Source of the DNA: Mycobacterium sp. PO1
Lineage (GTDB): Bacteria; Actinomycetota; Actinomycetes; Mycobacteriales; Mycobacteriaceae
NCBI RefSeq assembly: GCF_017312405.1
Contig: NZ_BLTG01000010.1
Coordinates: 1-64,000, forward strand
DNA: 64,000 nucleotides
Direction: 5' to 3'
The position numbers were made by a program, and so were the translations under genes. Below the pieces are notes generated by a model, which had not been told where the DNA came from, searched no databases, and was given only the letters and a program-made list of their open reading frames with translations. Positions 52,767 through 64,000 of this stretch are shown here, in pieces. Position 1 is the first letter of the stretch, and each line of letters opens with the position of its first letter.

Positions 52767-54664
52767 TGCGCAGCGCTCTGGCCGTCCCGGTGCGGGTGGC
52801 CGGCCAGATGGTCGCTGCGGCCGCCATCGCCGCCGCCGTGGCCGTGGTCAGCCTGCTCGCCATCGCCCGCGTCGAGTGGCCCGCCTACAACTCGTCGAAC
52901 CAGCTGCACGCGCTGACCACCGTGGGACAGGTCGCCTGCCTGGCCGGACTGCTGGCGTCAGGGTGGCTGTGGCGCCGGGGCCGCCAGCTGGCGGCCCGGC
53001 TGGGGTCGGTGCTGTTCCTGGCGGCGTTCTCGGTCGTCACACTCGCGATGCCGCTGGGCGCCACCCGGCTGTACCTGTTCGGCATCTCCGTCGACCAGCA
53101 GTTCCGCACCGAGTACCTGACCCGGCTGACCGACACCGCCGAACTGCACGACATGACCTACATCGGGCTGCCGCCGTTCTACCCGCCGGGCTGGTTCTGG
53201 CTCGGTGGCCGACTCGCCGCGCTCACCGGCACACCGGCGTGGGAGATGTTCAAACCGTGGTCGATCATCTCGATCACCGTCGCCATGGTGCTGGCGCTGG
53301 TGCTGTGGGCCGCGATGATCCGCTTCGAGTACGCCCTGGTGGTGTCGACCGCGACCGCCGCGGCGGCGCTGGCCTATTCGCCCGCCGAGCCGTACGCGGC
53401 CATCATCGCGGTGCTGCTGCCGCCGGTGTTCGTGCTGGCGTGGTCGGGGCTGCGGGGCGGGAAGCGTCCCGGCGAGGCGGGAACCACGCACAGCGGCGGC
53501 TGGGCCGCCATCGTCGGGACGGGGATCTTCCTCGGGGTGGCGGCGCTGTTCTACACGCTGCTGCTGGCCTACGCCGCGTTCACGCTGACGCTGATGGCGG
53601 CGCTGGTGGCGGTGACGCGCAGGCACTGGGAGCCGCTGCTGCGACTGCTGGTCATCGCGGTGATCTCGGGCGCGATCGCGCTGATCGGCTGGGCGCCGTA
53701 TCTGCTCGAGGCCGCGACCGGCACCCCCGCCGACACCGGGACCGCCCAGCACTATCTGCCCAAGGACGGCGCCGAGCTGTCGTTCCCGATGCTGCAGTTC
53801 ACGCTGCTGGGCGCGCTGGGCATGCTCGGCACGCTGTGGCTGGTGATCTACGCACGCACGTCCACCCGCGCTGGGGCCTTGGCGGCCGCGGTTCTGGCCG
53901 TCTACGCGTGGTCGCTGCTGTCGATGCTGACCACCCTGGTCGGCACCACCCTGCTGTCGTTCCGGCTCCAGCCCACCCTGACCATCCTGCTCGCCGCCGC
54001 GGGAGCGTTCGGCTTCATCGACATCACCCGAGCCCTGGCCGCGCGGGTGAAGACGGTCAACGCCCAGCGCGTCGTCGCCGCGGCCACCGCGATCGGCGCC
54101 CTCGGGGCGGTCACATTCAGTCAGGACATCCCCGACGTGCTGCGTCCCGACATCGTCGTCGCCTACACCGACACCGACGGCTACGGCGAGCGGGCCGATC
54201 GCCGCCCGCCGGGGGCCGAACAGTACTACCGGGAGATCGACGACCGGATTCTGGAGGTCACCGGCCGGCCCCGCAACGAGACCGTGGTGATGACCGCCGA
54301 CTACAGCTTCCTGTCCTACTACCCGTACTACGGTTTCCAGGGACTCACGTCGCACTACGCCAATCCGCTGGCGCAGTTCGACGCCCGGGCGAGAGCCATC
54401 GAGAGTTGGGCGCTGATGTCGGAGTCCGACGAGTTCATCGCCGCGCTCGACGCGATGCCGTGGCCGCCGCCGTCGGTGTTCCTGATGCGCCGCGGCGCGA
54501 ACGACACCTACACGCTGCGCCTGGCCGCCGACGTTTACCCGAATCAGCCCAACGTGCGCCGGTACCACGTCAAGCTCGACGACGCCCTGTTCGACGATCC
54601 GCGGTTCGACGTGTCGACCATCGGGCCGTTCGTCCTGGCCATCCGCAAGCCAATTACCATCTAG
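52766..54664 (+). CDS. aftA: Galactan 5-O-arabinofuranosyltransferase AftA
   Basis: A 632-residue GT-C membrane enzyme with about 11-13 helices and a C-terminal extracytoplasmic domain. Conserved pieces include [38 protein letters not shown] near the first loop and [30 protein letters not shown] in the C-terminal region. AftA adds the first arabinofuranose to galactan from decaprenyl-phosphoarabinose. Equivalent to Rv3792. Coupled to dprE2, followed after 4 bases by embC. Confidence 0.94.
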   Translation: MRSALAVPVRVAGQMVAAAAIAAAVAVVSLLAIARVEWPAYNSSNQLHALTTVGQVACLAGLLASGWLWRRGRQLAARLGSVLFLAAFSVVTLAMPLGATRLYLFGISVDQQFRTEYLTRLTDTAELHDMTYIGLPPFYPPGWFWLGGRLAALTGTPAWEMFKPWSIISITVAMVLALVLWAAMIRFEYALVVSTATAAAALAYSPAEPYAAIIAVLLPPVFVLAWSGLRGGKRPGEAGTTHSGGWAAIVGTGIFLGVAALFYTLLLAYAAFTLTLMAALVAVTRRHWEPLLRLLVIAVISGAIALIGWAPYLLEAATGTPADTGTAQHYLPKDGAELSFPMLQFTLLGALGMLGTLWLVIYARTSTRAGALAAAVLAVYAWSLLSMLTTLVGTTLLSFRLQPTLTILLAAAGAFGFIDITRALAARVKTVNAQRVVAAATAIGALGAVTFSQDIPDVLRPDIVVAYTDTDGYGERADRRPPGAEQYYREIDDRILEVTGRPRNETVVMTADYSFLSYYPYYGFQGLTSHYANPLAQFDARARAIESWALMSESDEFIAALDAMPWPPPSVFLMRRGANDTYTLRLAADVYPNQPNVRRYHVKLDDALFDDPRFDVSTIGPFVLAIRKPITI

Positions 54665-54668
54665 CCCC

Positions 54669-57600
54669 GTGGTCAGAGAGCCGAGCAACCACCGCACCGC
54701 GCGGCTGATCGCGATCGTCGCGGGGTTGCTGGGCACGTTGCTGGCCATCGCGACTCCGTTGCTGCCGGTGGAACAGACCACCGCCGAACTGAACTGGCCG
54801 CAAAACGATGTGCTCGCCAGCGTCGACGCGCCGCTGATCGGTTACGTCGCCACCGACCTCGAGATCACGGTGCCCTGCAGCGCCGCCGCCGGCCTGCAGG
54901 AACGCGGCCGCACCGTGCTGCTGTCCACGGTGCCCAAGCAGGCGCCCAAGGCCGTCGACCGCGGCCTGCTCATCGAACGGGTCGGCGGCGACCTGCTGGT
55001 GATCGTCCGCAACACCCCCGTCGTCGTCGCGCCGCTGGATCAGGTACTCAGCCCGGACTGCGAGGAACTGCGGTTCACCGCGCACGCCGACCGGGTGACC
55101 GGCGAGTTCGTCGGCCTGACCCAGGGCCCCGACGATCCCGATCCCGGTGAGCCGCTGCGCGGCGAGCGCAGCGGCTACGACTTCCGGCCCCAGATCGTCG
55201 GTGTGTTCACCGACCTGTCCGGGTCCGCGCCGCCCGGCCTGCAGTTCTCGGCGACCGTCGACTCGCGGTACAGCACCTCGCCGACGGTGCTCAAGCTGCT
55301 GGCCATGATCGTCGGCGTCACGATGACGGTGATCTCGCTGGGCGCCCTGCACGTCCTCGACCGGGCCGACGGCATGCGGCACCGCCGATTCCTGCCGCCG
55401 CGCTGGTGGTCGGTGACACCGCTGGACGGGCTCGTCGCCGCGGTGCTGGTGTGGTGGCATTTCGTCGGCGCGAACACCGCCGACGACGGCTACATCCTGA
55501 CGATGGCCCGGGTGTCGGAGAACGCCGGCTACATGGCCAACTACTACCGCTGGTTCGGCACCCCCGAAGCGCCGTTCGGCTGGTACTACGACCTGCTGGC
55601 GCTGTGGAGCCACGTCAGCACGACCAGCGTGTGGATGCGGTTGCCGACACTACTGATGGCGCTGGCCTGCTGGTGGGTGATCAGCCGCGAGGTCATCCCC
55701 CGGCTGGGCATCGCCGTCAAACACAGCCGCGCCGCCGCGTGGACCGCCGCCGGCATGTTCCTGGCGGTGTGGCTGCCGCTGAACAACGGCCTGCGCCCGG
55801 AACCGATCATCGCGCTGGGCATCCTGCTGACCTGGTGTTCGGTCGAGCGCGGCGTCGCGACCAGCAGGCTGCTCCCCGTGGCGGTCGCGATCATCATCGG
55901 CGCGCTGACATTGTTCTCCGGGCCTACCGGCATCGCCGCGATCGGCGCGCTGCTGGTGGCCATCGGGCCGTTGAAGACGATCGTGTCCGCGCACACGTCG
56001 CGCTTCGGCTACCTCGCGCTGCTGGCCCCCATCGCCGCAGCCGGTACCGTCGCGGTGTTCCTGATCTTCCGGGATCAGACGCTGGCCGCCGAACTGCAGG
56101 CCAGCAGCTTCAAATCGTCGGTCGGTCCGAGCCTGGCCTGGTTCGACGAACACATCCGGTACTCCCGGCTGTTCACCACCAGCCCCGACGGTTCCGTCGC
56201 CCGCCGCTTCGCGGTGCTGACACTGCTGTTGGCCTTGGCGGTGGCGGTGGCGATGACGTTGCGCAAGGGCCGCATCCCCGGCACGGCCGCCGGACCCAGC
56301 AGGCGCATCGTCGGGATCACGGTCATCTCGTTCCTGGCCATGATGTTCACCCCCACCAAGTGGACCCACCACTTCGGGGTGTTCGCCGGGCTGGCCGGCT
56401 CGTTGGGCGCACTCGCCGCGGTCGCGATCGGCGCTGCCGCGATGCGCTCGGCCCGCAACCGGGCACTGTTCACCGCCGCCGTGCTGTTCGTCACCGCGTT
56501 GTCGTTCGCGACGGTCAACGGATGGTGGTACGTCTCCAACTTCGGCGTGCCGTGGTCCAACGACTTCCCGCAGTGGCGGCTCGGCTTCATGACCGTGCTG
56601 CTCGGGTGTTCGGTGCTCGCGCTGCTGGTGGCCGCCTGGCTGCATTTCTCCGGCCGTCCCGACGCACCGCACGGCGCCCGGCCGTGGCTGCGGCGCATCG
56701 CGCAACCCCCACTGGCCGTCGCCGCCTGGGCGCTGGTGACCTTCGAGGTCGTCTCGCTCACCCTCGGGATGATCAACCAGTACCCGGCGTGGAGCGTCGG
56801 TCGGTCCAACCTCGGCGCGCTGGCCGGCAACACCTGCGGGATGGCCGACGACGTTCTGGTCGAGCAGGACCCCAACGCCGGGCTGCTCGCCCCGGTCGGG
56901 GTGCCCGTCGGCGACGGGCTCGGCGCGGTGACCGCCGACGGCTTCCGGCCCAACGGGATCCCGTCGGACGTATCTCCGGACTCGGTGATCGACGACAGCA
57001 GTTCGACCAGCTTTACCGACAGTGACAGTGAAGAGGCGACCGGCAGCGGGTCCGACACCCAGGGCGGCACCACCGCCGCAGCCGGCGTCAACGGATCCCG
57101 CGCCCGACTGCCGTTCGGCCTCAACCCGGCCCAGACGCCGGTGTTGGGCAGCTGGCGGTCCGGGCCGCAACAGCCCGCGCTGCTGCGCTCGGCCTGGTAT
57201 CAGCTGCCGCCCCGCGACGAGGCCGGCCCGCTGCTGGTGGTGTCCGCGGCCGGGCGCTTCGACCCCGACGAGGTGACCGTGCAGTGGGCCGGATCCGACG
57301 GCGAGCCCGCCGGTGGCATCAACTTCGGCGACGTCGGCGCCGCGCCCGCCTGGCGCAACCTGCGCGCTCCGCTGTCCGCGATCCCCGAGGACGCCACCCG
57401 GATCCGTCTCGTCGCCCGCGACGACGACCTCGACCCTCAACACTGGATCGCGCTGACCCCGCCGCGCATCCCCGAGCTGAGCACGCTGCAGGACGTCGTC
57501 GGCTCCAGCGACCCCGTGCTGCTGGACTGGCTGGTCGGCCTCGCCTTCCCGTGTCAGCGTCCGTTCGACCATCAGTACGGCGTGACCGAGGTTCCGCAGT

Positions 57601-57857
57601 GGCGCATCCTGCCCGACCGGTTCGGCGCCGAAGCCAACTCCCCGGTGATGGACAACGTCGGCGGCGGGCCGCTCGGCATCACCGAACTGTTGCTGCGCGC
57701 CACCACCGTGCCGACCTACCTGAAGGACGACTGGGACCGCGACTGGGGCTCACTGCAGCGGCTGGTGCCGTACTACCCCGACGCCGAACCCGCCCGCCTG
57801 GACCTGGGAACCACGACGCGAAGCGGCTTGTGGAGCCCGGCGCCGCTGCGTCATTAA
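54669..57857 (+). CDS. embC: Arabinosyltransferase EmbC
   Basis: A 1062-residue GT-C enzyme for lipoarabinomannan arabinan. After the first helix comes an extracytoplasmic domain, then about 14 more helices; the catalytic loop reads ADDGYILTMARVSENAGYMANYYRWFG. The C-terminal third is a carbohydrate-binding region (NGSRARLPFGLNPAQTPVLGSW...). A Ser/Thr/Asp-rich segment (about 57000-57090) precedes it, as expected for EmbC. First of three tandem paralogues; identity as EmbC rests on order and on EmbC-like segments. Target of ethambutol. Confidence 0.94.
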   Translation: MVREPSNHRTARLIAIVAGLLGTLLAIATPLLPVEQTTAELNWPQNDVLASVDAPLIGYVATDLEITVPCSAAAGLQERGRTVLLSTVPKQAPKAVDRGLLIERVGGDLLVIVRNTPVVVAPLDQVLSPDCEELRFTAHADRVTGEFVGLTQGPDDPDPGEPLRGERSGYDFRPQIVGVFTDLSGSAPPGLQFSATVDSRYSTSPTVLKLLAMIVGVTMTVISLGALHVLDRADGMRHRRFLPPRWWSVTPLDGLVAAVLVWWHFVGANTADDGYILTMARVSENAGYMANYYRWFGTPEAPFGWYYDLLALWSHVSTTSVWMRLPTLLMALACWWVISREVIPRLGIAVKHSRAAAWTAAGMFLAVWLPLNNGLRPEPIIALGILLTWCSVERGVATSRLLPVAVAIIIGALTLFSGPTGIAAIGALLVAIGPLKTIVSAHTSRFGYLALLAPIAAAGTVAVFLIFRDQTLAAELQASSFKSSVGPSLAWFDEHIRYSRLFTTSPDGSVARRFAVLTLLLALAVAVAMTLRKGRIPGTAAGPSRRIVGITVISFLAMMFTPTKWTHHFGVFAGLAGSLGALAAVAIGAAAMRSARNRALFTAAVLFVTALSFATVNGWWYVSNFGVPWSNDFPQWRLGFMTVLLGCSVLALLVAAWLHFSGRPDAPHGARPWLRRIAQPPLAVAAWALVTFEVVSLTLGMINQYPAWSVGRSNLGALAGNTCGMADDVLVEQDPNAGLLAPVGVPVGDGLGAVTADGFRPNGIPSDVSPDSVIDDSSSTSFTDSDSEEATGSGSDTQGGTTAAAGVNGSRARLPFGLNPAQTPVLGSWRSGPQQPALLRSAWYQLPPRDEAGPLLVVSAAGRFDPDEVTVQWAGSDGEPAGGINFGDVGAAPAWRNLRAPLSAIPEDATRIRLVARDDDLDPQHWIALTPPRIPELSTLQDVVGSSDPVLLDWLVGLAFPCQRPFDHQYGVTEVPQWRILPDRFGAEANSPVMDNVGGGPLGITELLLRATTVPTYLKDDWDRDWGSLQRLVPYYPDAEPARLDLGTTTRSGLWSPAPLRH

Positions 57858-57881
57858 GTTCTTCGCATACCATCGAGCCTC

Positions 57882-60800
57882 GTGTCTGCACCGCCTTCCC
57901 GTGTCATCGCGCTCGTCGCGGGGTTCCTCGGGCTGGTGCTGTGCGGGCTGACTCCTTTGCTGCCGGTCAACCAGACCACCGCGACCATCGCCTGGCCGCA
58001 GGGCAGTAGCGCCGACGGGGCGGTCAGCGACATCACCGCGCCCCTGGTATCGGGGGCGCCCCGGGCGCTGGACGTCTCGATCCCGTGCTCCGCGGTGGCC
58101 ACGCTGCCGGCCGACGGCGGGCTGGTGTTCTCGACCAACCCACCGGGCGGCATCGACGCCAGCCGCAACGGGCTGTTCGTGCGCGCCTACCCCGACACCG
58201 TGGTCGCGGCGTTCCGCGACACCGTGGCCGCGGTGGCACCGCGCGCCGAGGTCGAGGCCGGCGCCTGCAGCGAGCTGCGGCTGTGGGCCGACGTGGGCCA
58301 GGTCGGCGCCGACTTCATCGGCATCCCCGGCGCCGCCGGGACGCTCGCCCCGGAGAAACGGCCCCAGGTCACCGGGGTGTTCACCGAACTCGACGTCCCG
58401 CCCGACACCGCCGGGCTGAGCGCGACGATCGACGTCGACACCCGGTTCATCACGTCGCCGACCACCCTGAAGCTGGCCGTGATGGTGCTCGGCGTGCTGT
58501 GCGTGCTGGCGTCGATCGCCGCGCTGGCCGTGCTCGACGGGGCATCGGGACGCCGTCGCAGCGGTCGGCGGCGCCGGGTCGGGCTGTCGACATGGCTCGC
58601 CGACGCCGGTGTCGTCGCCGCGCTGCTGCTGTGGCACATCGTCGGACCGCAATCCTCCGACGACGGATACAACACCACCATCGCCCGGATCTCCGGGGAG
58701 GCCAGCTACACCACCAACTACTACCGTTTCTTCGGCGCGGCCGAGGCCCCGTTCGACTGGTATCAGAGCCTGCTGGGCCAGCTGGCGTCGATCAGCACCG
58801 CCAGTGTGTGGCTGCGCCTGCCGGCCACCCTGGCGGCGATCGCGACCTGGCTGATCATCAGCCGCTGCCTGCTGCCCCGGCTGGGCCGCCGGGTCGCGGC
58901 CAACAAGGCCGCCGTGTGGACCGCCGGCGCGGTGTTCCTGGCGGCGTGGCTGCCGTTCAACAACGGCCTGCGCCCCGAACCGCTCATCGCGTTCGGCGTG
59001 ATCGCGGTGTGGATGCTGGTCGAATGGACCATCGGCACCCGCCGGCTGTGGCCCGTCGCGGTCGCGGTGATCGTCGCGATGTTCACCGTGACGCTGGCTC
59101 CGCAGGGTCTGATCGCGCTGGCGCCGCTGCTGGTCGGCGCCCGCGCCGTCTGGCGGATCATCGCCGCGCGCCGGCCGATCGACGGGCTGGCCGCCCAGGT
59201 GGCGCCCCTGCTGGCCGCCGCCTCGCTGGTCTTCGTCATCGTGTTCCGGGACCAGACCCTGGCCACCGTCGCCGAATCGGTGCGCATCAAGTACACGGTG
59301 GGGCCGACGATCCCGTGGTACCAGGAGTTCCTGCGCTACTACTTCCTCACCGTCGAGGACAGCGTCGACGGCTCCATGACGCGCCGCTTCTCGGTGCTGA
59401 TCCTGCTGCTGTGCGTGTTCGGACTGCTGGTGGTGCTGCTGCGCCGCGGCAGCGTGCCCGGCGCGATGAACGGGCCGGTGTGGCGGCTGGTCGGCACGAC
59501 GGCGGTCGGGTTGCTGCTGCTGACCCTCACCCCGACCAAGTGGGCGGTGCAGTTCGGCGCGTTCGCCGGCCTGGCGGGCGCGCTCGGCGCGGTGACCGCG
59601 TTCGCGTTCGCCCGGGTCGGACTGCACAGCCGACGCAACCTGGCCCTCTACGTCACCGCGCTGCTGTTCGTGCTGGCGTGGGCGACCTCGGGCATCAACG
59701 GCTGGTTCTACACCGGCAACTACGGCGTCCCCTGGTTCGACAAACAGCCGGTGATCGTCGGCTACCCGGTCACGACGATCTTCCTGGTGCTGGCGATCGT
59801 CGGGGGCCTGCTGGCGGCGTGGCTGCACTTCCGCATGGACTACGCCGGCCACACCGAGGTCGCCGACACCGGGCGCAACCGGGCGCTGGCGTCCACACCG
59901 CTTCTGGTCGTGGCCACCATCATGGTGGTGCTGGAGCTGGCGTCGATGGTCAAGGCCACCGCCGGGCGCTACCCGGTGTACACCACCGGCGCGGCCAACC
60001 TGGCGGCGCTGACGGGACAGAGCTGCGCGATGGCCGACGACGTCCTCGTCGAAGCCGACACCAACGCCGGCATGCTGACACCGGTGCCGGGGCAGCAGTT
60101 CGGCGAATACGGCCCGCTGGGCGGCGAAGACCCGGTCGGGTTCAACCCCAACGGGGTCAGCGACACCCTCGAGCCGGGCGAGCCGATCGTGGGCAACCCG
60201 GGCATGGTGAACTCCGACGGCCCCATCGACAAGCCCAACATCGGCATCGGCTACGCGGCCGAGACCGGCGGTGGCTACGGTCCCGAGGGCGTCAACGGTT
60301 CCCGGGTGTTCCTGCCGTTCGGGCTCGACCCCGACCGCACCCCGGTGATGGGCAGCTACGACGAGAATGACGTCGCGGCGAAAGTCACCTCGGCCTGGTA
60401 CCAGCTGCCCTTCGCCGCCGGGGAGCACCCGGCCGACCGGCCGATCGTCGCCGTCGCCGCGGCGGGCGCGATCTGGTACTACAACGAGGACGGCTCCTTC
60501 AACTACGGTCAGTCGCTGAAGCTGCAGTGGGGGGTGCATCGGCCCGACGGCTCCTACCAGGCCCTCAACGAGGTCGATCCGATCGACGTCTTCGCCCAGC
60601 AGGCGTGGCGCAACCTGCGGTTCCCGCTCGACACGGCGCCGCCGGAGGCCAACGTGGCCCGGATCATCGCCGACGACCCCAACCTGTCCGAGGAGCAGTG
60701 GTTCGGCTTCACCCCGCCGCGGGTGCCGGTGCTGCAGACCGCCGACGAGTTCCTCGGCGACGACACCCCGGTGCTGATGGACATCGCCACCGCCGCCAAC

Positions 60801-61130
60801 TTCCCGTGCCAGCAACCGTTCTCGGTGCGGCTGGGGGTCGCGGAGCTGCCCGAGTACCGGATCCTGCCCAACTTCAAGCAGATGGTGATCTCGTCGAACC
60901 AGTGGCAGTCGGCCGACGACGGCGGCCCGCTGCTGTTCATCCAGGCGCTGCTGCCGCGCACCTCGGCGATCCCGACGTATCTGCGCGGTGACTGGTACCG
61001 GGACTGGGGTGCGATCGAGCGCTACTACCGGGCGGTGCCGGCGCAGCAGGCGCCCGATGCCGCCATCGAGGAAGGGACGACACGGGTGTTCGGCTGGAGC
61101 CGGGGCGGACCCATCAGGGCACTGCCATGA
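57882..61130 (+). CDS. embA: Arabinosyltransferase EmbA
   Basis: The 1082-residue paralogue pairs with EmbB to build the branched arabinan of arabinogalactan. Catalytic loop [28 protein letters not shown]; conserved [33 protein letters not shown]-terminal carbohydrate-binding region with [22 protein letters not shown]. EmbA-specific is NTTIARI where EmbB/EmbC have ILxMARV. GTG at 57882, 24 bases after embC; stop overlaps embB (ATGA). Confidence 0.95.
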   Translation: MSAPPSRVIALVAGFLGLVLCGLTPLLPVNQTTATIAWPQGSSADGAVSDITAPLVSGAPRALDVSIPCSAVATLPADGGLVFSTNPPGGIDASRNGLFVRAYPDTVVAAFRDTVAAVAPRAEVEAGACSELRLWADVGQVGADFIGIPGAAGTLAPEKRPQVTGVFTELDVPPDTAGLSATIDVDTRFITSPTTLKLAVMVLGVLCVLASIAALAVLDGASGRRRSGRRRRVGLSTWLADAGVVAALLLWHIVGPQSSDDGYNTTIARISGEASYTTNYYRFFGAAEAPFDWYQSLLGQLASISTASVWLRLPATLAAIATWLIISRCLLPRLGRRVAANKAAVWTAGAVFLAAWLPFNNGLRPEPLIAFGVIAVWMLVEWTIGTRRLWPVAVAVIVAMFTVTLAPQGLIALAPLLVGARAVWRIIAARRPIDGLAAQVAPLLAAASLVFVIVFRDQTLATVAESVRIKYTVGPTIPWYQEFLRYYFLTVEDSVDGSMTRRFSVLILLLCVFGLLVVLLRRGSVPGAMNGPVWRLVGTTAVGLLLLTLTPTKWAVQFGAFAGLAGALGAVTAFAFARVGLHSRRNLALYVTALLFVLAWATSGINGWFYTGNYGVPWFDKQPVIVGYPVTTIFLVLAIVGGLLAAWLHFRMDYAGHTEVADTGRNRALASTPLLVVATIMVVLELASMVKATAGRYPVYTTGAANLAALTGQSCAMADDVLVEADTNAGMLTPVPGQQFGEYGPLGGEDPVGFNPNGVSDTLEPGEPIVGNPGMVNSDGPIDKPNIGIGYAAETGGGYGPEGVNGSRVFLPFGLDPDRTPVMGSYDENDVAAKVTSAWYQLPFAAGEHPADRPIVAVAAAGAIWYYNEDGSFNYGQSLKLQWGVHRPDGSYQALNEVDPIDVFAQQAWRNLRFPLDTAPPEANVARIIADDPNLSEEQWFGFTPPRVPVLQTADEFLGDDTPVLMDIATAANFPCQQPFSVRLGVAELPEYRILPNFKQMVISSNQWQSADDGGPLLFIQALLPRTSAIPTYLRGDWYRDWGAIERYYRAVPAQQAPDAAIEEGTTRVFGWSRGGPIRALP

Positions 61131-64000
61131 CCTCGGACCTCGCCACCTCGGCGAAAAGCGATGTGAGCGTGGCCCGCTGGGTGGCGATGATCGCCGGGCT
61201 GCTCGGCTTCGTGATGGCGGTGGCCACTCCGCTGCTGCCCGTCACCCAGACCACCGCGACGCTGAGCTGGCCCCAGCAGGGACAGGTCGGCAACGTGACG
61301 GCGCCGCTGATCTCCCAGGCGCCGGTGGAGCTGACCGCCACCGTGCCGTGCGAGGTCATCGACACGATGCCCGGCGACGGTGGCCTGGTGCTGGGCACCG
61401 CACCGGAACAGGGGCGCGACGCCGCGCTGAACGCGATGCTCGTGATGGTCTCCGAGTCCCGCGTCGACGTGATCGTGCGCAACGTCGTGGTCGCCAGCGT
61501 GGACCGTGACCGGATGGGCGGCTGCTCGGAGCTGGTCATCACGTCGTCGCTGGACGGCACCTACGCCGAGTTCGTCGGGCTGACCCAGGATTCCGGACCC
61601 GATGCCGGCTCGCCGCAGCGCACCGGCTATCCCGACCCGAACCTGCGCCCGGCCATCGTCGGCGTGTTCACCGATCTGAGCGGTCCGGCGCCGCCGGGTC
61701 TGTCGTTGTCGGCGACGATCGACACCCGTTTCACGTCGCAGCCCACCACGCTCAAGCTGGTCGCCATCCTGCTCGCGATCACGTCGACGGTGATCGCGCT
61801 GCTGGCGCTGTGGCGACTGGACCGGCTCGACGGCCGGCGGATGCATCGCCTGATCCCCACCCGCTGGCGCACCGTGACCCCGGTGGACGGCGTCGTCGTC
61901 GGCGGCTTCCTGCTCTGGTACGTCATCGGCGCCAACTCCTCCGACGACGGCTACATCCTGGCCATGGCGCGGGTCGCCGACCACGCCGGCTACATGTCGA
62001 ACTACTTCCGCTGGTTCGGCAGCCCGGAGGATCCGTTCGGCTGGTACTACAACCTGCTGGCGCTGATGACCCAGGTCAGCGATGCCAGCATCTGGATCCG
62101 GCTGCCCGACCTGGTGTGCTCGCTGGTGTGCTGGCTGCTGCTGTCCCGGGAAGTGCTGCCCCGCTTGGGCCCCGCCGTGCTCAGCAGCCGGCCGGCGCTG
62201 TGGGCGGCCGGGCTGGTGCTGCTGGCCGCGTGGATGCCGTTCAACAACGGGCTGCGCCCCGAAGGCCAGATCGCCACCGGCGCGCTGATCACCTACGTGC
62301 TGATCGAACGCGCGATCACCTCCGGACGCCTCACCCCGGCGGCGCTGGCCATCACGACCGCAGCCTTCACCCTCGGCATCCAGCCGACCGGGTTGATCGC
62401 GGTGGCTGCCCTGGTCGCCGGCGGCCGGCCCATCCTGCGCATCCTGATGCGCCGGCGCCGGGTGGTCGGCACCTGGCCGCTGCTGGCGCCGCTGCTGGCC
62501 GCGGGCACCGTGGTGCTGGCCGTGGTGTTCGCCGACCAGACCCTGGCCACGGTGCTCGAAGCCACCCGGATCCGCACCGCGATCGGCCCCAACCAGGAGT
62601 GGTGGACCGAGAACCTGCGGTACTACTACCTGATCCTGCCGACCACCGACGGCGCCATCTCGCGCCGCGTGGCATTCCTGTTCACCGCGATGTCGCTGTT
62701 CGCGTCGCTGTTCATCATGTTGCGGCGCAAGCGTGTTCCCGGCGTCGCACGCGGACCGGCCTGGCGGCTGATGGGTGTCATCTTCGCCACCATCTTCTTC
62801 CTGATGTTCACCCCGACCAAGTGGATCCACCACTTCGGGTTGTTCGCCGCGGTCGGTGCGGCCATGGCGGCGCTGGCCACCGTGCTGGTCTCTCCGCTGG
62901 TGCTGCGCTCGGCACGCAACCGCATGGCCTTCCTGTCGCTGGTGTTCTTCGTGCTGGCACTGTGTTTCGCCTCCACCAACGGCTGGTGGTACGTGTCGAA
63001 CTTCGGCGTCCCGTTCAACAGCTCGATGCCCCAACTGGGCGGCGTCACCGTCAGCGCGGTGTTCTTCGCGCTGTTCGCCGTCGCCGCGCTGTGGGCGCTG
63101 TGGCTGCACCTGGCGGGCCGACAGGACTCGCGGATGGTCGACCGGCTCACCGCCGCCCCGATTCCGATCGCGGCCGGCTTCATGGTGGTCGTCTTCATCG
63201 CGTCGATGGCGGTCGGGGTGGTGCGCCAGTACCCCACCTACTCCAACGGCTGGGCCAACGTCCGCGCCTTCGTCGGAGGCTGCGGGCTGGCCGACGACGT
63301 ACTCGTCGAACCCGACTCCAACGACGGCTTCCTGCAGCCCCTGCCCGGCGACTGGGGCCCGCTCGGACCGCTCGGCGGCACCGACCCGGTCGGCTTCTCC
63401 CCCAACGGCATTCCCGACCGGATCATCGCCGAGGCGATCCGGCTGAACAACCCGCAGCCGGGCACCGACTACGACTGGAACCGGCCGATCCGGCTCACGC
63501 GCCCGGGCGTGAACGGATCCACCGTGCCGCTGCCCTACGGTCTGGACCCTGCCCGGGTCCCGGTCGCGGGAACGTATTCTGAAGGCGCGCAACAGGACAG
63601 CCGCCTGGCCTCGGCTTGGTACGAGCTGCCGCCCGCCGACGACGCGCATCCGCTGGTGGTGATCAGCGCGGCAGGCACGATCGCCGGCACGAGTGTGGCC
63701 GACGGGTTCAGCTCCGGGCAGACCGTCGACCTCGAGTACGCCCGGCGCGGACCCGACGGCGCGCTGGTCGCCGCGGGCCGGGTCAGCCCCTACGACATCG
63801 GCCCGCAACCGTCGTGGCGCAACCTGCGCTACCCGCGCGAGCAGATCCCCGCCGACGCGGTGGCGGTCCGGGTCATCGCCGAGGATCTGTCGCTCAGCCA
63901 GGGTGACTGGCTCGCGGTGACCCCGCCGCGGGTGCCGGAGCTGCGTTCGGTGCAGGAGTACGTCGGCTCCGAGCAGCCGGTCCTGATGGACTGGGCGGTG
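61127..64000 (+). CDS. embB: Arabinosyltransferase EmbB, 3' end outside window
   Basis: Reading frame open from ATG 61127 to the edge (958 codons seen of about 1080). The ethambutol-resistance-determining loop reads [20 protein letters not shown]; Met280 is the equivalent of M. tuberculosis Met306 and is the susceptible-type residue. [36 protein letters not shown] follows as in other EmbB proteins. Multi-helix membrane part, then the carbohydrate-binding C-terminal region, cut at LMDWAV. Forms a complex with EmbA. Confidence 0.96.
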   Translation, partial: MTSDLATSAKSDVSVARWVAMIAGLLGFVMAVATPLLPVTQTTATLSWPQQGQVGNVTAPLISQAPVELTATVPCEVIDTMPGDGGLVLGTAPEQGRDAALNAMLVMVSESRVDVIVRNVVVASVDRDRMGGCSELVITSSLDGTYAEFVGLTQDSGPDAGSPQRTGYPDPNLRPAIVGVFTDLSGPAPPGLSLSATIDTRFTSQPTTLKLVAILLAITSTVIALLALWRLDRLDGRRMHRLIPTRWRTVTPVDGVVVGGFLLWYVIGANSSDDGYILAMARVADHAGYMSNYFRWFGSPEDPFGWYYNLLALMTQVSDASIWIRLPDLVCSLVCWLLLSREVLPRLGPAVLSSRPALWAAGLVLLAAWMPFNNGLRPEGQIATGALITYVLIERAITSGRLTPAALAITTAAFTLGIQPTGLIAVAALVAGGRPILRILMRRRRVVGTWPLLAPLLAAGTVVLAVVFADQTLATVLEATRIRTAIGPNQEWWTENLRYYYLILPTTDGAISRRVAFLFTAMSLFASLFIMLRRKRVPGVARGPAWRLMGVIFATIFFLMFTPTKWIHHFGLFAAVGAAMAALATVLVSPLVLRSARNRMAFLSLVFFVLALCFASTNGWWYVSNFGVPFNSSMPQLGGVTVSAVFFALFAVAALWALWLHLAGRQDSRMVDRLTAAPIPIAAGFMVVVFIASMAVGVVRQYPTYSNGWANVRAFVGGCGLADDVLVEPDSNDGFLQPLPGDWGPLGPLGGTDPVGFSPNGIPDRIIAEAIRLNNPQPGTDYDWNRPIRLTRPGVNGSTVPLPYGLDPARVPVAGTYSEGAQQDSRLASAWYELPPADDAHPLVVISAAGTIAGTSVADGFSSGQTVDLEYARRGPDGALVAAGRVSPYDIGPQPSWRNLRYPREQIPADAVAVRVIAEDLSLSQGDWLAVTPPRVPELRSVQEYVGSEQPVLMDWAV

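Noticed and set aside
56990..57090. Ser/Asp/Thr-rich insert in EmbC as a novel domain or repeat
   Set aside because: As I recall M. tuberculosis EmbC has a similar low-complexity linker before its carbohydrate-binding region, so it is a family feature.
57750..63808. Very long antisense open frames opposite embA and embB (over 900 codons each)
   Set aside because: They are composition shadows of GC-rich genes: Arg/Gly/Gln-rich translations without domains, opposite well-identified Emb proteins.
54669..64000. embC-embA-embB as a recent tandem duplication or repeat element
   Set aside because: The three paralogues are strongly diverged and have the conserved mycobacterial order and distinct functions.

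Overview
The window is GC-rich, densely coded actinobacterial DNA that reads as the chromosome of a fast-growing mycobacterium (Mycolicibacterium type). The evidence is the arabinogalactan cluster at the right end (wzt, glfT1, wzm, gtrA, dprE1, dprE2, aftA, embC, embA, embB), an LpqH antigen, DUF732 and DUF5709 proteins, a Bpa proteasome activator, and gene order matching the M. tuberculosis Rv3752c-Rv3795 region in long blocks. Many genes have a TANNNT -10 element 6-7 bases before an ATG or GTG, the mark of leaderless mycobacterial mRNAs. I saw no insertion sequence, phage or CRISPR array. No gene-free stretch exceeds 300 bases; the longest is 43749-44044, which holds only the promoters of its two flanking genes.

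Layout: (1) 1-4231 is the 3' part of an RMM-type bacterial microcompartment operon for aminoacetone/1-amino-2-propanol use: an associated protein, vertex (BMC-P), facet (BMC-H) and tandem (BMC-T) shell proteins, amino-alcohol kinase, SDR dehydrogenase and a GntR regulator. (2) 4244-13694 holds gluQ, a flavin amine oxidase, an SDR/LysR divergent pair, a P450, tgt, two LpqH-family lipoproteins, small secreted proteins and a DapB-like oxidoreductase. (3) 14152-18195 is a mannitol-type PTS island: DeoR regulator, MtlA EIICBA and a divergent zinc polyol dehydrogenase. (4) 18434-25925 carries topoisomerase IB, tRNA-Ser(CGA), tadA and its partner, tyrA, and the proXVWZ osmoprotectant transporter. (5) 26019-34862 is mixed metabolism: LapA-like protein, transglutaminase, APH-type kinase with a histidine phosphatase, metallopeptidase, SDR, a 26-bp tandem repeat, alkyl sulfatase, cupin, and a DinB/phosphodiesterase/YjbR operon. 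(6) 34879-43748 has tRNA-Arg(ACG), tRNA-Ser(GCU), hisC2, a lipoprotein, echA21, an MFS transporter, an unknown secreted protein, tRNA-Ser(UGA), a MarR regulator, a quinone reductase and a class V aminotransferase homologue without its PLP lysine. (7) 44045-64000 is bpa followed by the cell-wall cluster, interrupted by four redox/regulatory genes (47117-50067); embB runs off the right edge.

How the genes work together: the shell genes enclose a volatile-aldehyde pathway whose kinase and dehydrogenase sit in the same operon. TyrA and HisC2 act in aromatic amino-acid synthesis. TadA should edit the tRNA-Arg(ACG) encoded here. GlfT1 starts the galactan, Wzm-Wzt flips it, DprE1/DprE2 make the arabinose donor, and AftA and EmbA/B/C build arabinan. 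Three tRNA-Ser genes of different anticodon lie within 22 kb.
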